Source: Streptomyces antnestii (GTDB lineage Bacteria; Actinomycetota; Actinomycetes; Streptomycetales; Streptomycetaceae). From it: a stretch of DNA of 64,000 nt. The notes under the pieces were generated by a model. That model was given only the letters and a program-made list of their open reading frames with translations, ran no database searches and was not told the origin of the DNA. Positions 8,306-16,130 of this stretch are shown here, one piece after another. The position numbers and the translations under genes are program-made. The stretch lies in contig NZ_RZYA01000007.1 of NCBI RefSeq assembly GCF_004005495.1, positions 1 to 64,000 on the forward strand. The letters run 5' to 3'. Position 1 is the first letter of the stretch. Every line of letters begins with the position of its first letter.

Positions 8306-9154
8306 CTACCTGCCGTGGACGAGTGCGGCGCGAAGGCGGCTCAGGGTGCGGGACAGGATGCGGGACACGTGCATCTGCGAGATCCCGAGCTCCTCGCCGA
8401 TCGCGCTCTGGGTCATGTCCGCGCCGTAGCGCAGGGCGAGGATCCTGCGCTCGCGGGCCGGGAGCGCCGCCACCAGCGGCTGGAGGGTCTGCAGGTCCTC
8501 GACCTTCTCCAGGCCGGGATCCGCGAATCCGATGTGGCCGGAGAGTGTCTCCTCCGGGTCCCCGGTGTCGTTCGGATGCTCCAGGGAGGACGCGCGGTAG
8601 CCGTTGGCGGCGACCAGGCCCTCGATGATCTCTTCCTCGGACAGGCCCAGATGCGCGGCGAGTTCGGGCACGGTCGGCGCGTGTCCGCGGGTCTGTTCGA
8701 GGTGGGCCGAGGCCCTGGTCAGGTCGATGCGCAGCTCCTGGAGTCTGCGCGGGACGCGTACGGCCCAGGTGCTGTCGCGGAAGTACCGCTTGATCTCTCC
8801 GAGGACGGTGGGCAGGGCGAAGGTGGGGAACTCGACGCCCCGTCCGGGGTCGAACCGGTTGATCGCCTTGATCAGCCCGATCGTGCCCACCTGGACGACG
8901 TCCTCGTACGACTGACCGCGCACGCCCGTCCTGCCGACGGCGAAGCGGACCAGGGCGAGGTTGAGTTCGACCAGGGAGTTGCGTACGTAGGAGAACTCCG
9001 CGGTGCCCTCCTCCAGGGAGTCGAGCCGCGCGAACAGGGTTTTCGACAGTGCCCTCGCGTGCGTGGTGTCGACGCTCGCCGGGTCGGCGGGCAGCGGCGG
9101 GAGGTCTCGCGGGGCGGACGGGGCGGCCTTCGTGGTGCGGGGCGTGGTCGCCAT
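8306..9154 (-). CDS. RNA polymerase sigma factor, SigB/SigF/SigG subfamily
   Basis: The 282-residue protein has region 2 (QSYEDVVQVGTIGLIKAINR and GVEFPTFALPTVLGEIKRYF), region 3 (a VPELAAHLGLSEEEI helix-turn-helix) and region 4 (RERRILALRYGADMTQSAI followed by GISQMHVSR). Length and signatures match the stress and development sigma factors of the SigB/SigF group, which are abundant in Streptomyces. These are usually held by anti-sigma kinases and freed by STAS proteins. A STAS gene lies just upstream on the same strand, but no anti-sigma kinase gene is present here. The start at 9154 follows a GGGGAGAG ribosome site. Confidence 0.93.
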   Translation of the reverse strand: MATTPRTTKAAPSAPRDLPPLPADPASVDTTHARALSKTLFARLDSLEEGTAEFSYVRNSLVELNLALVRFAVGRTGVRGQSYEDVVQVGTIGLIKAINRFDPGRGVEFPTFALPTVLGEIKRYFRDSTWAVRVPRRLQELRIDLTRASAHLEQTRGHAPTVPELAAHLGLSEEEIIEGLVAANGYRASSLEHPNDTGDPEETLSGHIGFADPGLEKVEDLQTLQPLVAALPARERRILALRYGADMTQSAIGEELGISQMHVSRILSRTLSRLRAALVHGR

Positions 9155-9336
9155 CGTCTCTCCCCGAAACGATCAGGGCACCCCTGACACGGAGCGCGTC
9201 GTGAACGGGCTGCTACCCGGCCCGTGCCGTGCTACTCCCGTGACATGACGCACCGTCGGGCCCGCGCTCACCGGTGGGCGGGCGTGCGGTAGGTGGGTGT
9301 TCGGCAGGCGGGCCTGCGGGGGGGGCGGGTGTTCGG

Positions 9337-9786
9337 TCACGGTGAGGGCGGCCGCGGCCGCGGAGGTCTGGGGCCGTCGTCCAAGGCTTCGGGACTCGCC
9401 GCGGGCGGCCAGACCGGGCGGTGGGACGCGGGGAGCGACAACAGGGCCTGGCCCACGGACCGTTGGGCGGGCAGCAGCTCGACACTGCCGGTCTGGGTGA
9501 GCAGTTCGGTCAGCCGCCGCCCCGCCCCCGCCAGCAGCAGTCGGCCGCCCCTGCGGTCCAGCAGCCACCGCATGGCCAGCAGGCAGTACAGGCCCCGCGA
9601 GTCGCAGAAGGTGAGCGCGGTGACGTCGAGGACGAGGTACGGGTGACCCGCGTCGACGCAGGCACCGAGCGTGCCCAGGAAGAGTTCCTCGCCACTCTGG
9701 TCGAGTTCGCCCCTGACCCGCAGCACCGCGCAGCCGTCGCAGCTCGCCAGTTCGGTGATGATCAAGCGGTGGCTCTGCGTGGACAT
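9337..9786 (-). CDS. STAS-domain anti-anti-sigma factor
   Basis: The 149-residue protein has one STAS domain (about residues 10-110) with VLRVRGELDQSGEE and the phosphorylation-site region TALTFCDSRGLYCL. The Ser after Asp matches the SpoIIAA/RsbV target. When unphosphorylated, such proteins trap an anti-sigma kinase and release the sigma factor. The C-terminal ~35 residues are a Pro/Arg-rich tail. GGAGG precedes the ATG at 9786. The sigma gene follows after a 182-bp gap, so shared regulation is plausible but not proven. Confidence 0.85.
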   Translation of the reverse strand: MSTQSHRLIITELASCDGCAVLRVRGELDQSGEELFLGTLGACVDAGHPYLVLDVTALTFCDSRGLYCLLAMRWLLDRRGGRLLLAGAGRRLTELLTQTGSVELLPAQRSVGQALLSLPASHRPVWPPAASPEALDDGPRPPRPRPPSP

Positions 9787-10070
9787 CGCACCTCCATCGG
9801 GCGGGCGTACGAGGGCCCTTGACGTCGGGCCTCGCCCACACCGGCGGCATCGGAGCGCGGGCCGGACGCGTGTTCCCGGGGAGAAGCGATCAGGCCGGGG
9901 CGGGCCCCGGTGCACGGTCGGCACGGCTGCCGGGCGGCCGATGCGGCGAGGTGCCTCCCACCATGCCTCGGATCGCGCGGCGCGTCACCGGTCCGGTGGC
10001 GAACACGGCGATCGGACGCCCCGCCGTCCACTTCGAGGCCCGACCGGTGGGGCGCCGCCCGAAAACGGCG
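9787..10070. other. Intergenic region, no gene recognised
   Basis: These 284 bases lie between the STAS start and the terminator of the flavin reductase gene. Open frames here are GC-driven and match no family I recognise. The STAS promoter should be in this stretch. Confidence 0.5.
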
Positions 10071-10115
10071 GCGGCCGGAGGCCTGGGACGGTTCTCGTCC
10101 CGGGCCTCCGGCCGC
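10071..10115 (-). terminator. Terminator of the flavin reductase gene
   Basis: A 20-bp inverted repeat (10071-10090 and 10096-10115) with one G-T wobble and a 5-nt loop lies 18 bases after the reductase stop. Its arms share the ggccggaggcc core with the hairpin at 188-230. Confidence 0.85.
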
Positions 10116-10132
10116 AGTTACGCCAGGAAGGG

Positions 10133-10693
10133 TCAGGCCGCGGCGGCGGTGGCCTGCTCGCTCAGGCGGCCGAGGACCTCGGTCAGGGCGGTCGCGACCT
10201 CGGCGTCGTCGGCGGGGTGCGTCTCGGCGAAGCGCGTCACCGAGCCGGGGATGGACAGCTTGACGTCCTCGAGGACCTTGGCACCGGCGACGCCGGCGGA
10301 CTTGCGCACGTCGTCCTGCGCCCACACGCCGCCGTACTGGCCGAACGCGGTGCCGACGACGGCGACCGGCGTGCCGGAGATCGCGCCGGCGCCGTAGGGA
10401 CGGGACAGCCAGTCGATCGCGTTCTTCAGGACGGCCGGCATCGTGCCGTTGTACTCGGGCGAGAAGAGGAGGAAGGCGTCGGCCTGGGCGGCGGCCTCAC
10501 GCAGGCGCACGGCGGCGGCCGGGACGCTTCCCTCGACGTCGACGTCCTCGTTGTAGAACGGCACGTCGGCGAGGCCCTCGAAGATGTCGATGTCCACGCC
10601 GGCGGGGGCGTGCTTGGCGGCGGCCTCGGCGAGCTGACGGTTGTGGGAACCGGCACGGAGGCTGCCGACGAGGGCGAGGATACGAACAGACAT
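10133..10693 (-). CDS. NAD(P)H-dependent FMN reductase, flavodoxin-like fold
   Basis: The 186-residue protein has the FMN-reductase signatures LALVGSLRAGSHNRQLA (phosphate loop for FMN) and LFSPEYNGTMPAVLKNAIDWL. It reduces FMN or quinone/azo-type substrates with NAD(P)H. GGAG lies 7 nt before the ATG at 10693; an earlier in-frame ATG at 10726 has no family support. It is divergent from a TetR gene with palindromes between them, a common arrangement for xenobiotic- or redox-responsive reductases. A strong terminator follows, so it is monocistronic. Confidence 0.9.
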   Translation of the reverse strand: MSVRILALVGSLRAGSHNRQLAEAAAKHAPAGVDIDIFEGLADVPFYNEDVDVEGSVPAAAVRLREAAAQADAFLLFSPEYNGTMPAVLKNAIDWLSRPYGAGAISGTPVAVVGTAFGQYGGVWAQDDVRKSAGVAGAKVLEDVKLSIPGSVTRFAETHPADDAEVATALTEVLGRLSEQATAAAA

Positions 10694-10738
10694 GGCGAAC
10701 TCCAGATAAGTGCGAACGGATCTCATACGCGGCCCAAC

Positions 10739-10786
10739 CGGACCGAAGTCCGTTTAAAGTTGTACCACCAATCCGGACCGCGGTCC
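10739..10786. promoter_or_regulatory. Operator-like palindromes between reductase and TetR genes
   Basis: CGGACCGAAGTCCG (10739-10752, 5-bp arms) and the perfect 12-bp palindrome GGACCGCGGTCC (10775-10786) share a GGACC/GTCC theme. A candidate minus-strand promoter places the second palindrome over its -35 element. Autoregulation by the TetR protein encoded at 10818 is inferred. Confidence 0.55.
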
Positions 10787-10817
10787 ACTTATTGATTTCC
10801 GGCGCTACGCTGAACCC

Positions 10818-11474
10818 ATGACCGGCCCGATCCCCCCTCTCGACACGACGCCCGGCGCCCTGGGCGGACCGACCGACCTCACCCTCACCCCCGCCGGCGA
10901 GGGGCCTGCGCTCCGCGCCGACGCCGCCCGCAACCGCACACGCCTCCTCGAGGCCGCGTCGTGCCTGATGGCGCAGTGCGGGGCCGCGAACCTGACCATG
11001 GAGGCGGTGGCGTCCGCCGCCGGCGTCGGCAAGGGGACCGTCTTCCGGCGCTTCGGCGACCGCACCGGGCTGCTCATCGCCCTCCTGGACCACCGTGAGC
11101 AGCTGCTTCAGGCCGCGTTCCTGACGGGCCCGCCGCCGCTCGGCCCGGACGCGCCCGCCCTGGAGCGCCTGCACGCCTTCGGGCCCACGCTCGTCCGCCA
11201 CGAGCGGGACCACCACGAGCTGATCCTCGCCGCCCGCACCGACCCCCGGCGCAACTACGCGGTCCCCGCGGCCCGCCTGCGCCACACCCACGTCATGCTG
11301 CTGCTGCGCCAGGCAGGCGTGACGGGTGACACCGATCTCCTCGCCCACACGCTGCTCGCCACGACGGACGCGGCGCTCGTGCACCATCTGACGGTCGGGC
11401 GGGGCATGCCGCTGGAGCGCGTGGAGGCGGCTTGGCACGACTTGGTGGACCGGGTGGCGGGAACGACATCCTGA
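10818..11474 (+). CDS. TetR/AcrR family transcriptional regulator
   Basis: The 218-residue protein has a disordered ~30-residue N-terminal leader. The TetR helix-turn-helix follows (RNRTRLLEAASCLMAQCG, TMEAVASAAGVGKGTVFRRF, GDRTGLLIALLDHRE), then a helical effector domain with a long amphipathic stretch around HTHVMLLLRQAGVTGD. It is divergent from the FMN reductase gene and separated by 124 bp containing two palindromes. It is therefore most likely the repressor of that gene. The ligand is unknown. Confidence 0.9.
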   Translation: MTGPIPPLDTTPGALGGPTDLTLTPAGEGPALRADAARNRTRLLEAASCLMAQCGAANLTMEAVASAAGVGKGTVFRRFGDRTGLLIALLDHREQLLQAAFLTGPPPLGPDAPALERLHAFGPTLVRHERDHHELILAARTDPRRNYAVPAARLRHTHVMLLLRQAGVTGDTDLLAHTLLATTDAALVHHLTVGRGMPLERVEAAWHDLVDRVAGTTS

Positions 11475-11549
11475 CCCGGGCCTGACCCGGGGCAGGCAGC
11501 GCCGAGGCGGGGCAGACCGCCGCCGCTCCTCAGCTCAGGTCAGGTCAGG

Positions 11550-11837
11550 TCACGGAGCCGAATCCGAGCCGTCTGCAGGGCCGTCTCCGGGGCCGTTCTC
11601 CGGCCCGTCCGGCCCCCAGTAGTCCGGTCCCGCGCTGTGCCAGTCGATGAGTTCCGGGTCGTCGATGGTCGTGTCGGTCTTGGGAAGGCCCGCGGTGTGC
11701 AGGAATTCCAGGACATCGAGCAGGTTGTAGGCGGTGCCCACGTCGGCACCGCGGATCGTCACCCGTCGACCGCCGTCCGGCGAAGGCGGGTACACGCTCA
11801 CCGGCGCGCCTTTGGCCATACCTCCAGAATGATCCAA
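11550..11837 (-). CDS. Conserved small actinobacterial protein of unknown function
   Basis: This is up to 95 residues with no domain that I can name. The ordered core reads VTIRGADVGTAYNLLDVLEF and PELIDWHSAGPDYWG, and the tail is acidic and Gly/Pro-rich. The start is uncertain. TTG at 11837 opens the frame. An ATG at 11819 follows GGAGG by only one base, which is too close for normal initiation but may still be used. The gene stands alone between two regulators, with several small CAGGT repeats just after its stop. Confidence 0.55.
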   Translation of the reverse strand: MDHSGGMAKGAPVSVYPPSPDGGRRVTIRGADVGTAYNLLDVLEFLHTAGLPKTDTTIDDPELIDWHSAGPDYWGPDGPENGPGDGPADGSDSAP

Positions 11838-11883
11838 CCGGTCCGAATGTGCACGCGGAGCACTACCCGGAGTACCGGCCCGC

Positions 11884-12831
11884 CTACGCCGCCCCCGCCG
11901 CCCTGGCCTGCCGCCGGTAGCCGCCCGGGGCGAGCCCGTACTCCCGTTTGAACGCCTTGGCGAAGGCGAACTCCGAGCCGTACCCGGTGCGGGCCGCGAC
12001 CGTCGTCAGGGGCGCGTCGGACTCCCGCAGGAGGCGGGCCGCCGTCGTCATGCGCCAGCGGGTCAGATAGGCCATCGGCGGCTCGCCCACCAGTGCGGCG
12101 AACCGCCGGGCGAACGCCGCGCGGGACAGCCCCGCCCGGCCGGCAAGCGCCTCGACCGTCCACGTGGCCGACGGATCGTCGTGGATCGCCGACAGCGCGG
12201 GCGCCACCGCCGAGTCACCGAGGGCCGCGGCCCAGCCGTGGGCGGCGGACGCGGGCTGGTCGTCCAGCCAGGCCCGCAGGATGTAGAGGAGCAGCGAGTC
12301 GATCAGCGTGGGCACGATGCCGTCCGATCCGATGCGGGGGTTCTCCAGCTCGGCGCCGAGGAGTTGCACCGCCGCGCTGAGCTCCGGGTGGCGGCCGTTC
12401 CTTGTCGGCAGATGGATCACCTCGGGCAGCTGGCGCACCAGGGGGTGCGGGCGGCCCTGGTCCAGGTGGTAGTTGCCGCACAGCAGGCGCGTCTCGGGCC
12501 CGTCCCCGCCGAGGCTGACCGAGCCGATCGGCGATCCCTCCCGGACCTGCTCGGCCGTGGGCACCACGGCCGGGCTCGACGGGTGGTCGGCGAGGATGTG
12601 TCCCCGCCCGTCGCGCAGGAAGACGACGTCGCCGGCGCCGAGCGGGATCGCCTTCAGGTGCGGGGCGGAGTCCTCCAGCGGGATCAGCCAGCAGCTGCCG
12701 TACAGGACCACGTGGAATCCGGCGCCGACGACCGGTGGGAGGCGCAGGCCCCAGGGAGCGCGGCCGTTCGTGCGGACGGACGCGGGGTGTCCCGTGCGCA
12801 TCGAGGCCAGCGCCTCGGTGAGGATGTCCAT
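11884..12831 (-). CDS. AraC family regulator with N-terminal cupin domain
   Basis: The 315-residue protein has an N-terminal cupin-type sensor (about 1-190, with GFHVVLYGSCWLIPLEDS and LGAGDVVFLRDGRGHILAD). Its C-terminal tandem helix-turn-helix (about 205-310) includes WTVEALAGRAGLSRAAFARR, EPPMAYLTRWRM, then TGYGSEFAFAKAFKREYGLAPGGYRR. This layout is typical of 'cupin_6' AraC activators that often control a neighbouring oxidoreductase gene. The oxidoreductase gene next to it (12865-13788) is on the same strand, 33 bp upstream, so the two may be co-transcribed. Confidence 0.92.
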   Translation of the reverse strand: MDILTEALASMRTGHPASVRTNGRAPWGLRLPPVVGAGFHVVLYGSCWLIPLEDSAPHLKAIPLGAGDVVFLRDGRGHILADHPSSPAVVPTAEQVREGSPIGSVSLGGDGPETRLLCGNYHLDQGRPHPLVRQLPEVIHLPTRNGRHPELSAAVQLLGAELENPRIGSDGIVPTLIDSLLLYILRAWLDDQPASAAHGWAAALGDSAVAPALSAIHDDPSATWTVEALAGRAGLSRAAFARRFAALVGEPPMAYLTRWRMTTAARLLRESDAPLTTVAARTGYGSEFAFAKAFKREYGLAPGGYRRQARAAGAA

Positions 12832-12864
12832 CCGGTCCCGCCTCCCTGCTGCGGCCCGCCCCGG

Positions 12865-13788
12865 TCAGACCGTCAGGACAATCTTGCCCTGTACATGTCC
12901 CCCGGCGACGAGTTCGTGGGCCTTGCCCGCGTCCTCCAGCGCGAATGTCTCCTCGACGTGCGGCCGGATCGCGCCCGCGTCGACGAGAGCGGCGATGGCC
13001 TCGAGGGACGCGTAGTCCGGCTCGACCGAGATGCCTGCGAAGCGCCGCCCCGCCGCCTCCACCCGCGCGGCGAGTTCCGGGTTGCCGTGTTCCAGGACGC
13101 TGATGAGTACGCCGCCCGGCCGCAGCGCCCGGAGCGAAGCGTCTCCCTGCGCAAGCGAGTCGAGGACGATGTCAGCATCGTCGACTACGTCGGTGAAGTC
13201 GGTGGTCCGGTAGTCGATGACCTCGTCGGCGCCGAGACCGCGGACGAAGTCGTGCCGCCCTGCACTGGCGACGGCGATCACGTGGGCGCCTCGCGCCTTC
13301 GCGATCTGTACGGCGAAGTGGCCGACCCCGCCCGCCGCCCGCTGGATCACGACCCGGTCCCCCGCCTTGACGCCGGCCGCCTGGACGAGGCCCTGCCAGG
13401 CGGTGAGAGCGGCCAGGGGGACGGCGGCGGCGTGCACGTGGTCGACCGAGGCGGGCTTACGGGCCAGTTGGCGGGACGGGGCCGCGACGTACTCGGCGTA
13501 TCCCTGGGCGGCGCGGGGGAAGAACGGCATGCCGTAGACCTCGTCGCCCACGGCGAACCGGCTGCCCGGGGCGGCCTCCTCGACCACACCGGAGATGTCC
13601 CAGCCGACGCCGAACGGCGGCTCGCCGAGCAGCGGGAAGGCACCGGCCCTGACGGCCACGTCCACCGGATTGACCGCGGCGGCACGGACCTTGACGAGGA
13701 CCTCACCGGAGAGCGGCCTGGGCCGTTCGGCCTCGACGACCTCGAGCACCTCGGGACCACCGAAGGACTTCTGAATCACTGCACGCAC
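12865..13788 (-). CDS. NADP-dependent medium-chain oxidoreductase (quinone-oxidoreductase type, zinc-free)
   Basis: The 307-residue protein has the GroES-like N-terminal half (VNPVDVAVRAGAFP, PPFGVGWDISGVVEE). Its Rossmann half carries GDRVVIQRAAGGVGHFAVQIA, the NADPH-binding AAGGVG loop. Catalytic and structural zinc Cys/His ligands are missing, as in QOR-type enzymes acting on quinones or enones. The GTG at 13788 is chosen because GGGAGAG lies 5 nt upstream and the family begins MRAVIQKSFGGPEVL; the frame remains open far upstream without homology. Confidence 0.9.
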   Translation of the reverse strand: MRAVIQKSFGGPEVLEVVEAERPRPLSGEVLVKVRAAAVNPVDVAVRAGAFPLLGEPPFGVGWDISGVVEEAAPGSRFAVGDEVYGMPFFPRAAQGYAEYVAAPSRQLARKPASVDHVHAAAVPLAALTAWQGLVQAAGVKAGDRVVIQRAAGGVGHFAVQIAKARGAHVIAVASAGRHDFVRGLGADEVIDYRTTDFTDVVDDADIVLDSLAQGDASLRALRPGGVLISVLEHGNPELAARVEAAGRRFAGISVEPDYASLEAIAALVDAGAIRPHVEETFALEDAGKAHELVAGGHVQGKIVLTV

Positions 13789-14029
13789 GATAACTCTCCC
13801 TTGTCCGGGCCGGGTTGAAGGGCCAGCCCCTCTCGATGCCTCCACCCTAGGAAGCCGGAACGAGCGCCTGAATAGCCTTCCGTCTCGCCTACATGTCCCA
13901 GCGTCTTGATCACGGTGGGCGAGGTCAGCGCGGGCGCCGCTTCCACCTCCGCGGCCGAACCGCACAGACCGGCTCCTCGTCCGGGGAAGCCGAACCGCAC
14001 AGACCGGCTCCTCGTCCGGGGAATGCGGC
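13789..14029. other. Intergenic stretch with tandem duplication
   Basis: No intact gene is visible here. The stretch includes the 35-bp tandem duplication at 13954-14023 and leads into a decayed regulator frame. Confidence 0.5.
13954..14023. repeat. Perfect 35-bp tandem duplication
   Basis: Bases 13954-13988 are repeated without change at 13989-14023. The unit is not a multiple of three, so a second copy shifts any reading frame crossing it. The lack of mismatches points to a recent slippage event. Confidence 0.9.
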
Positions 14030-14032
14030 ACC

Positions 14033-14395
14033 CCGCCCCCGGAATTCACGCCGGAGCCGTCCACCGAGTTCGGCGACGAACTGAGGAAACGGCGACTGCA
14101 GGCCGGGCCGGGCCTCACTCGTGCAGCAGTCGCGCACGGCCGCCAGGACCCGATGCCGGACGCACCTGCAACACCTCATCGGTACGGGCTCCGTCACCAC
14201 CGCCGAACTCCGCGCCCTGATCTACGCTCTGCGGGACCGGCCACGGACTCGATGCCCCGCCCCGGCACCGTCCACAACGAGATCGACGGCGGGGTCCACC
14301 ACGCCCCGATCATCCAGTCGGGCCACATCAGCGGACTCCCTGCACGTCCACCGGCCCTAGGCAGGAACCATGCTCCGAGCGGGCGGCCGCCCTGA
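14033..14395 (+). pseudogene. Possible remnant of an XRE-type regulator
   Basis: One open frame reads CGTPPPEFTPEPSTEFGDEL, then RKRRLQAGPGLTRAAVAHG. This resembles the N-terminus of Streptomyces helix-turn-helix regulators. Further on comes HNEIDGGVHHAPIIQSGHIS, similar to the 'GGV..VVQAG.I' segment placed after the HTH in some NB-ARC or tetratricopeptide regulators. The region between lacks a complete HTH and the downstream domain is absent. Family assignment rests on these two weak resemblances. Confidence 0.35.
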
Positions 14396-14401
14396 GCAGG
14401 A

Positions 14402-14426
14402 AACCCGGCGGGTTTGCCGCCGGGTT
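14402..14426 (-). terminator. Terminator after the substrate-binding protein gene
   Basis: A perfect 10-bp inverted repeat (14402-14411 and 14417-14426) with loop gtttg lies 34 bases beyond the TAG stop of the ABC operon's last gene. Confidence 0.75.
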
Positions 14427-14460
14427 CCCCGCCTTGGGCCCAAGTGGAGTCGCGTGACGC

Positions 14461-16116
14461 CTACTTGGCCGAGCCCGTGAGGTGTGCCGCCCACGGGTAG
14501 TAGACGTAGTCGAACGCCGCCGGTGCGCCGGTGATCTTGCTGCCGAGCCACACGTCGTTCGTCAGCTGGATGCCGGAGAACATCGGGTTCATCTCGTCGT
14601 GCAGCTTCGTCTCCATCTGGACGACCAGCTTGGAGCGGGCGCTCTCGTCCTTCGTGCCGACCGCCTTGGCGTAGAGCCCGTCGATGCCCTTGTAGCCGGA
14701 CTGGTTGAAGGTGCCGCCGGTCACCGCGGTGAGGCCGAGCCAGTCGAGCGGGTTCGGGATGTTCGGCCAGAACTGCGTGTACAGCAGGTCGGTGCTGCCG
14801 CGCGTCGCCGGGTCGTAGAGGTAGTTCGAGTAGCCGGTCGCGGGGACGACGTCGAGCTTGAACTTCAGGCCGATCTTGTCAGCCGCGTCCTTGATCCCGA
14901 CGCCCAGCTGCTGCGTCTCCGCCTGCTGCGGGACCACGAGGCTGATCTGCTTCGACTTCACGTCGGCCGGGACGCCGGCGAGCAGCTTCTTGGCGGCGTC
15001 TATCTTCGCGGTGCCGTCGGTCTTGACCGAGTCGGCGTACGGGGTCAGGCCGTCCTTCGCGAAGCCGTACACGGCGGGAACGGTCTGCAGCGAGGCAGGG
15101 GTGCCCTCACCGCCGTACACCTGCTTGCCGATGCCCTTCCAGTCGATGGCCATCTGGAGCGCCTTGCGCACGTCGGCGTTGCCCATCGCGCCCTTGTGGT
15201 TCGCGACCACGAGCGTGACGGCCAGGGGTGCGGGGCCCGAGTAGAGCTTGCCCGCCGAGGACGCCCGCAGCTGGGACAGGCCGGCCATCGGCGGACCGTA
15301 CGTGCCGTCGATCTGGCCCGAGAGCAGGCCTGAGGTGATCGCGGAGTCGTCGGTCAGGAAGGTGAAGTCGATGTTCTTCACCTTCAGGGGCAGCGACTTG
15401 TTCCAGTAGCCGTCATAGCGGCTGGCCGTGATCGACTGACCCCGCGTCCACTTGGCGAACTTGTACGGGCCCGTGCACATGACGCCGACGCCGGGCGTGC
15501 CGACCTTCTTGCCGTGCTGCTCGTAGAACTTCTTCTGGACGACCACACCGGCGTAGCTCGCCAGTTCGTCGTTGAAGAGGTAGTCGGGCTTCTTGAGCTT
15601 GACGGTCACTTCGGCGGTGCCGCTCTTCGTGACCGAGGCGACGTTCGCGTACAGGTAGCCGTAGAAGCTCGACTTGTCCGTCATGTTGTGGCGCATGCTC
15701 CACACGACGTCGTCGACCGTCATGGGCGAGCCGTCCCAGAAGGTGACGCCGCTGCGCAGCTTGTAGACCCAGGTCTTCGGGTCGGGGTTCGTGTACGACG
15801 TCGCCAGATTGGGCTTGATCTTGAAGTCGGGCGTCTGGGCGAGCAGGGTCTCGCACATGTTCGAGTTGATCATGTTCGGCGTGTAGTCGGCCGACTGGAA
15901 GGGGTCGACGGTCTGCGGCTCGCCCTGGAAGACGTTCCAGGTGATCTTGTCGACCGAGCCCGAGCCCTTCGGCGTGAAGGTCGTCAGCGCGTCGGAGGAC
16001 TTGGCCGCGTCGGTGCCGGTGGTGCCGCCTCCGCCTCCGGAACAGCCGGCCAGCACGAGAGTGGCGGCGACGACGGCGAACGCCGCTGTCCGTCCGCGCG
16101 GGTGGGGTGAGTTCAT
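14461..16116 (-). CDS. Peptide-type ABC transporter substrate-binding lipoprotein (SBP family 5)
   Basis: The 551-residue protein has a lipoprotein signal with lipobox LAGC near residue 25, followed by a Gly-rich linker. The family-5 fold shows ITWNVFQGEPQTVDP, SGVTFWDGSPMTVDDVVWSM and CTGPYKFAKWTRGQSI. Such proteins capture di/oligopeptides, nickel or other solutes outside the membrane. AGGAG precedes the ATG at 16116. It is the last gene of a seven-gene operon, an unusual place for the binding protein, which is more often first. The ligand is unknown; the two hydrolases at the operon head suggest an amide or peptide-like compound. Confidence 0.93.
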   Translation of the reverse strand: MNSPHPRGRTAAFAVVAATLVLAGCSGGGGGTTGTDAAKSSDALTTFTPKGSGSVDKITWNVFQGEPQTVDPFQSADYTPNMINSNMCETLLAQTPDFKIKPNLATSYTNPDPKTWVYKLRSGVTFWDGSPMTVDDVVWSMRHNMTDKSSFYGYLYANVASVTKSGTAEVTVKLKKPDYLFNDELASYAGVVVQKKFYEQHGKKVGTPGVGVMCTGPYKFAKWTRGQSITASRYDGYWNKSLPLKVKNIDFTFLTDDSAITSGLLSGQIDGTYGPPMAGLSQLRASSAGKLYSGPAPLAVTLVVANHKGAMGNADVRKALQMAIDWKGIGKQVYGGEGTPASLQTVPAVYGFAKDGLTPYADSVKTDGTAKIDAAKKLLAGVPADVKSKQISLVVPQQAETQQLGVGIKDAADKIGLKFKLDVVPATGYSNYLYDPATRGSTDLLYTQFWPNIPNPLDWLGLTAVTGGTFNQSGYKGIDGLYAKAVGTKDESARSKLVVQMETKLHDEMNPMFSGIQLTNDVWLGSKITGAPAAFDYVYYPWAAHLTGSAK

Positions 16117-16130
16117 GGCGCAACTCCTGG

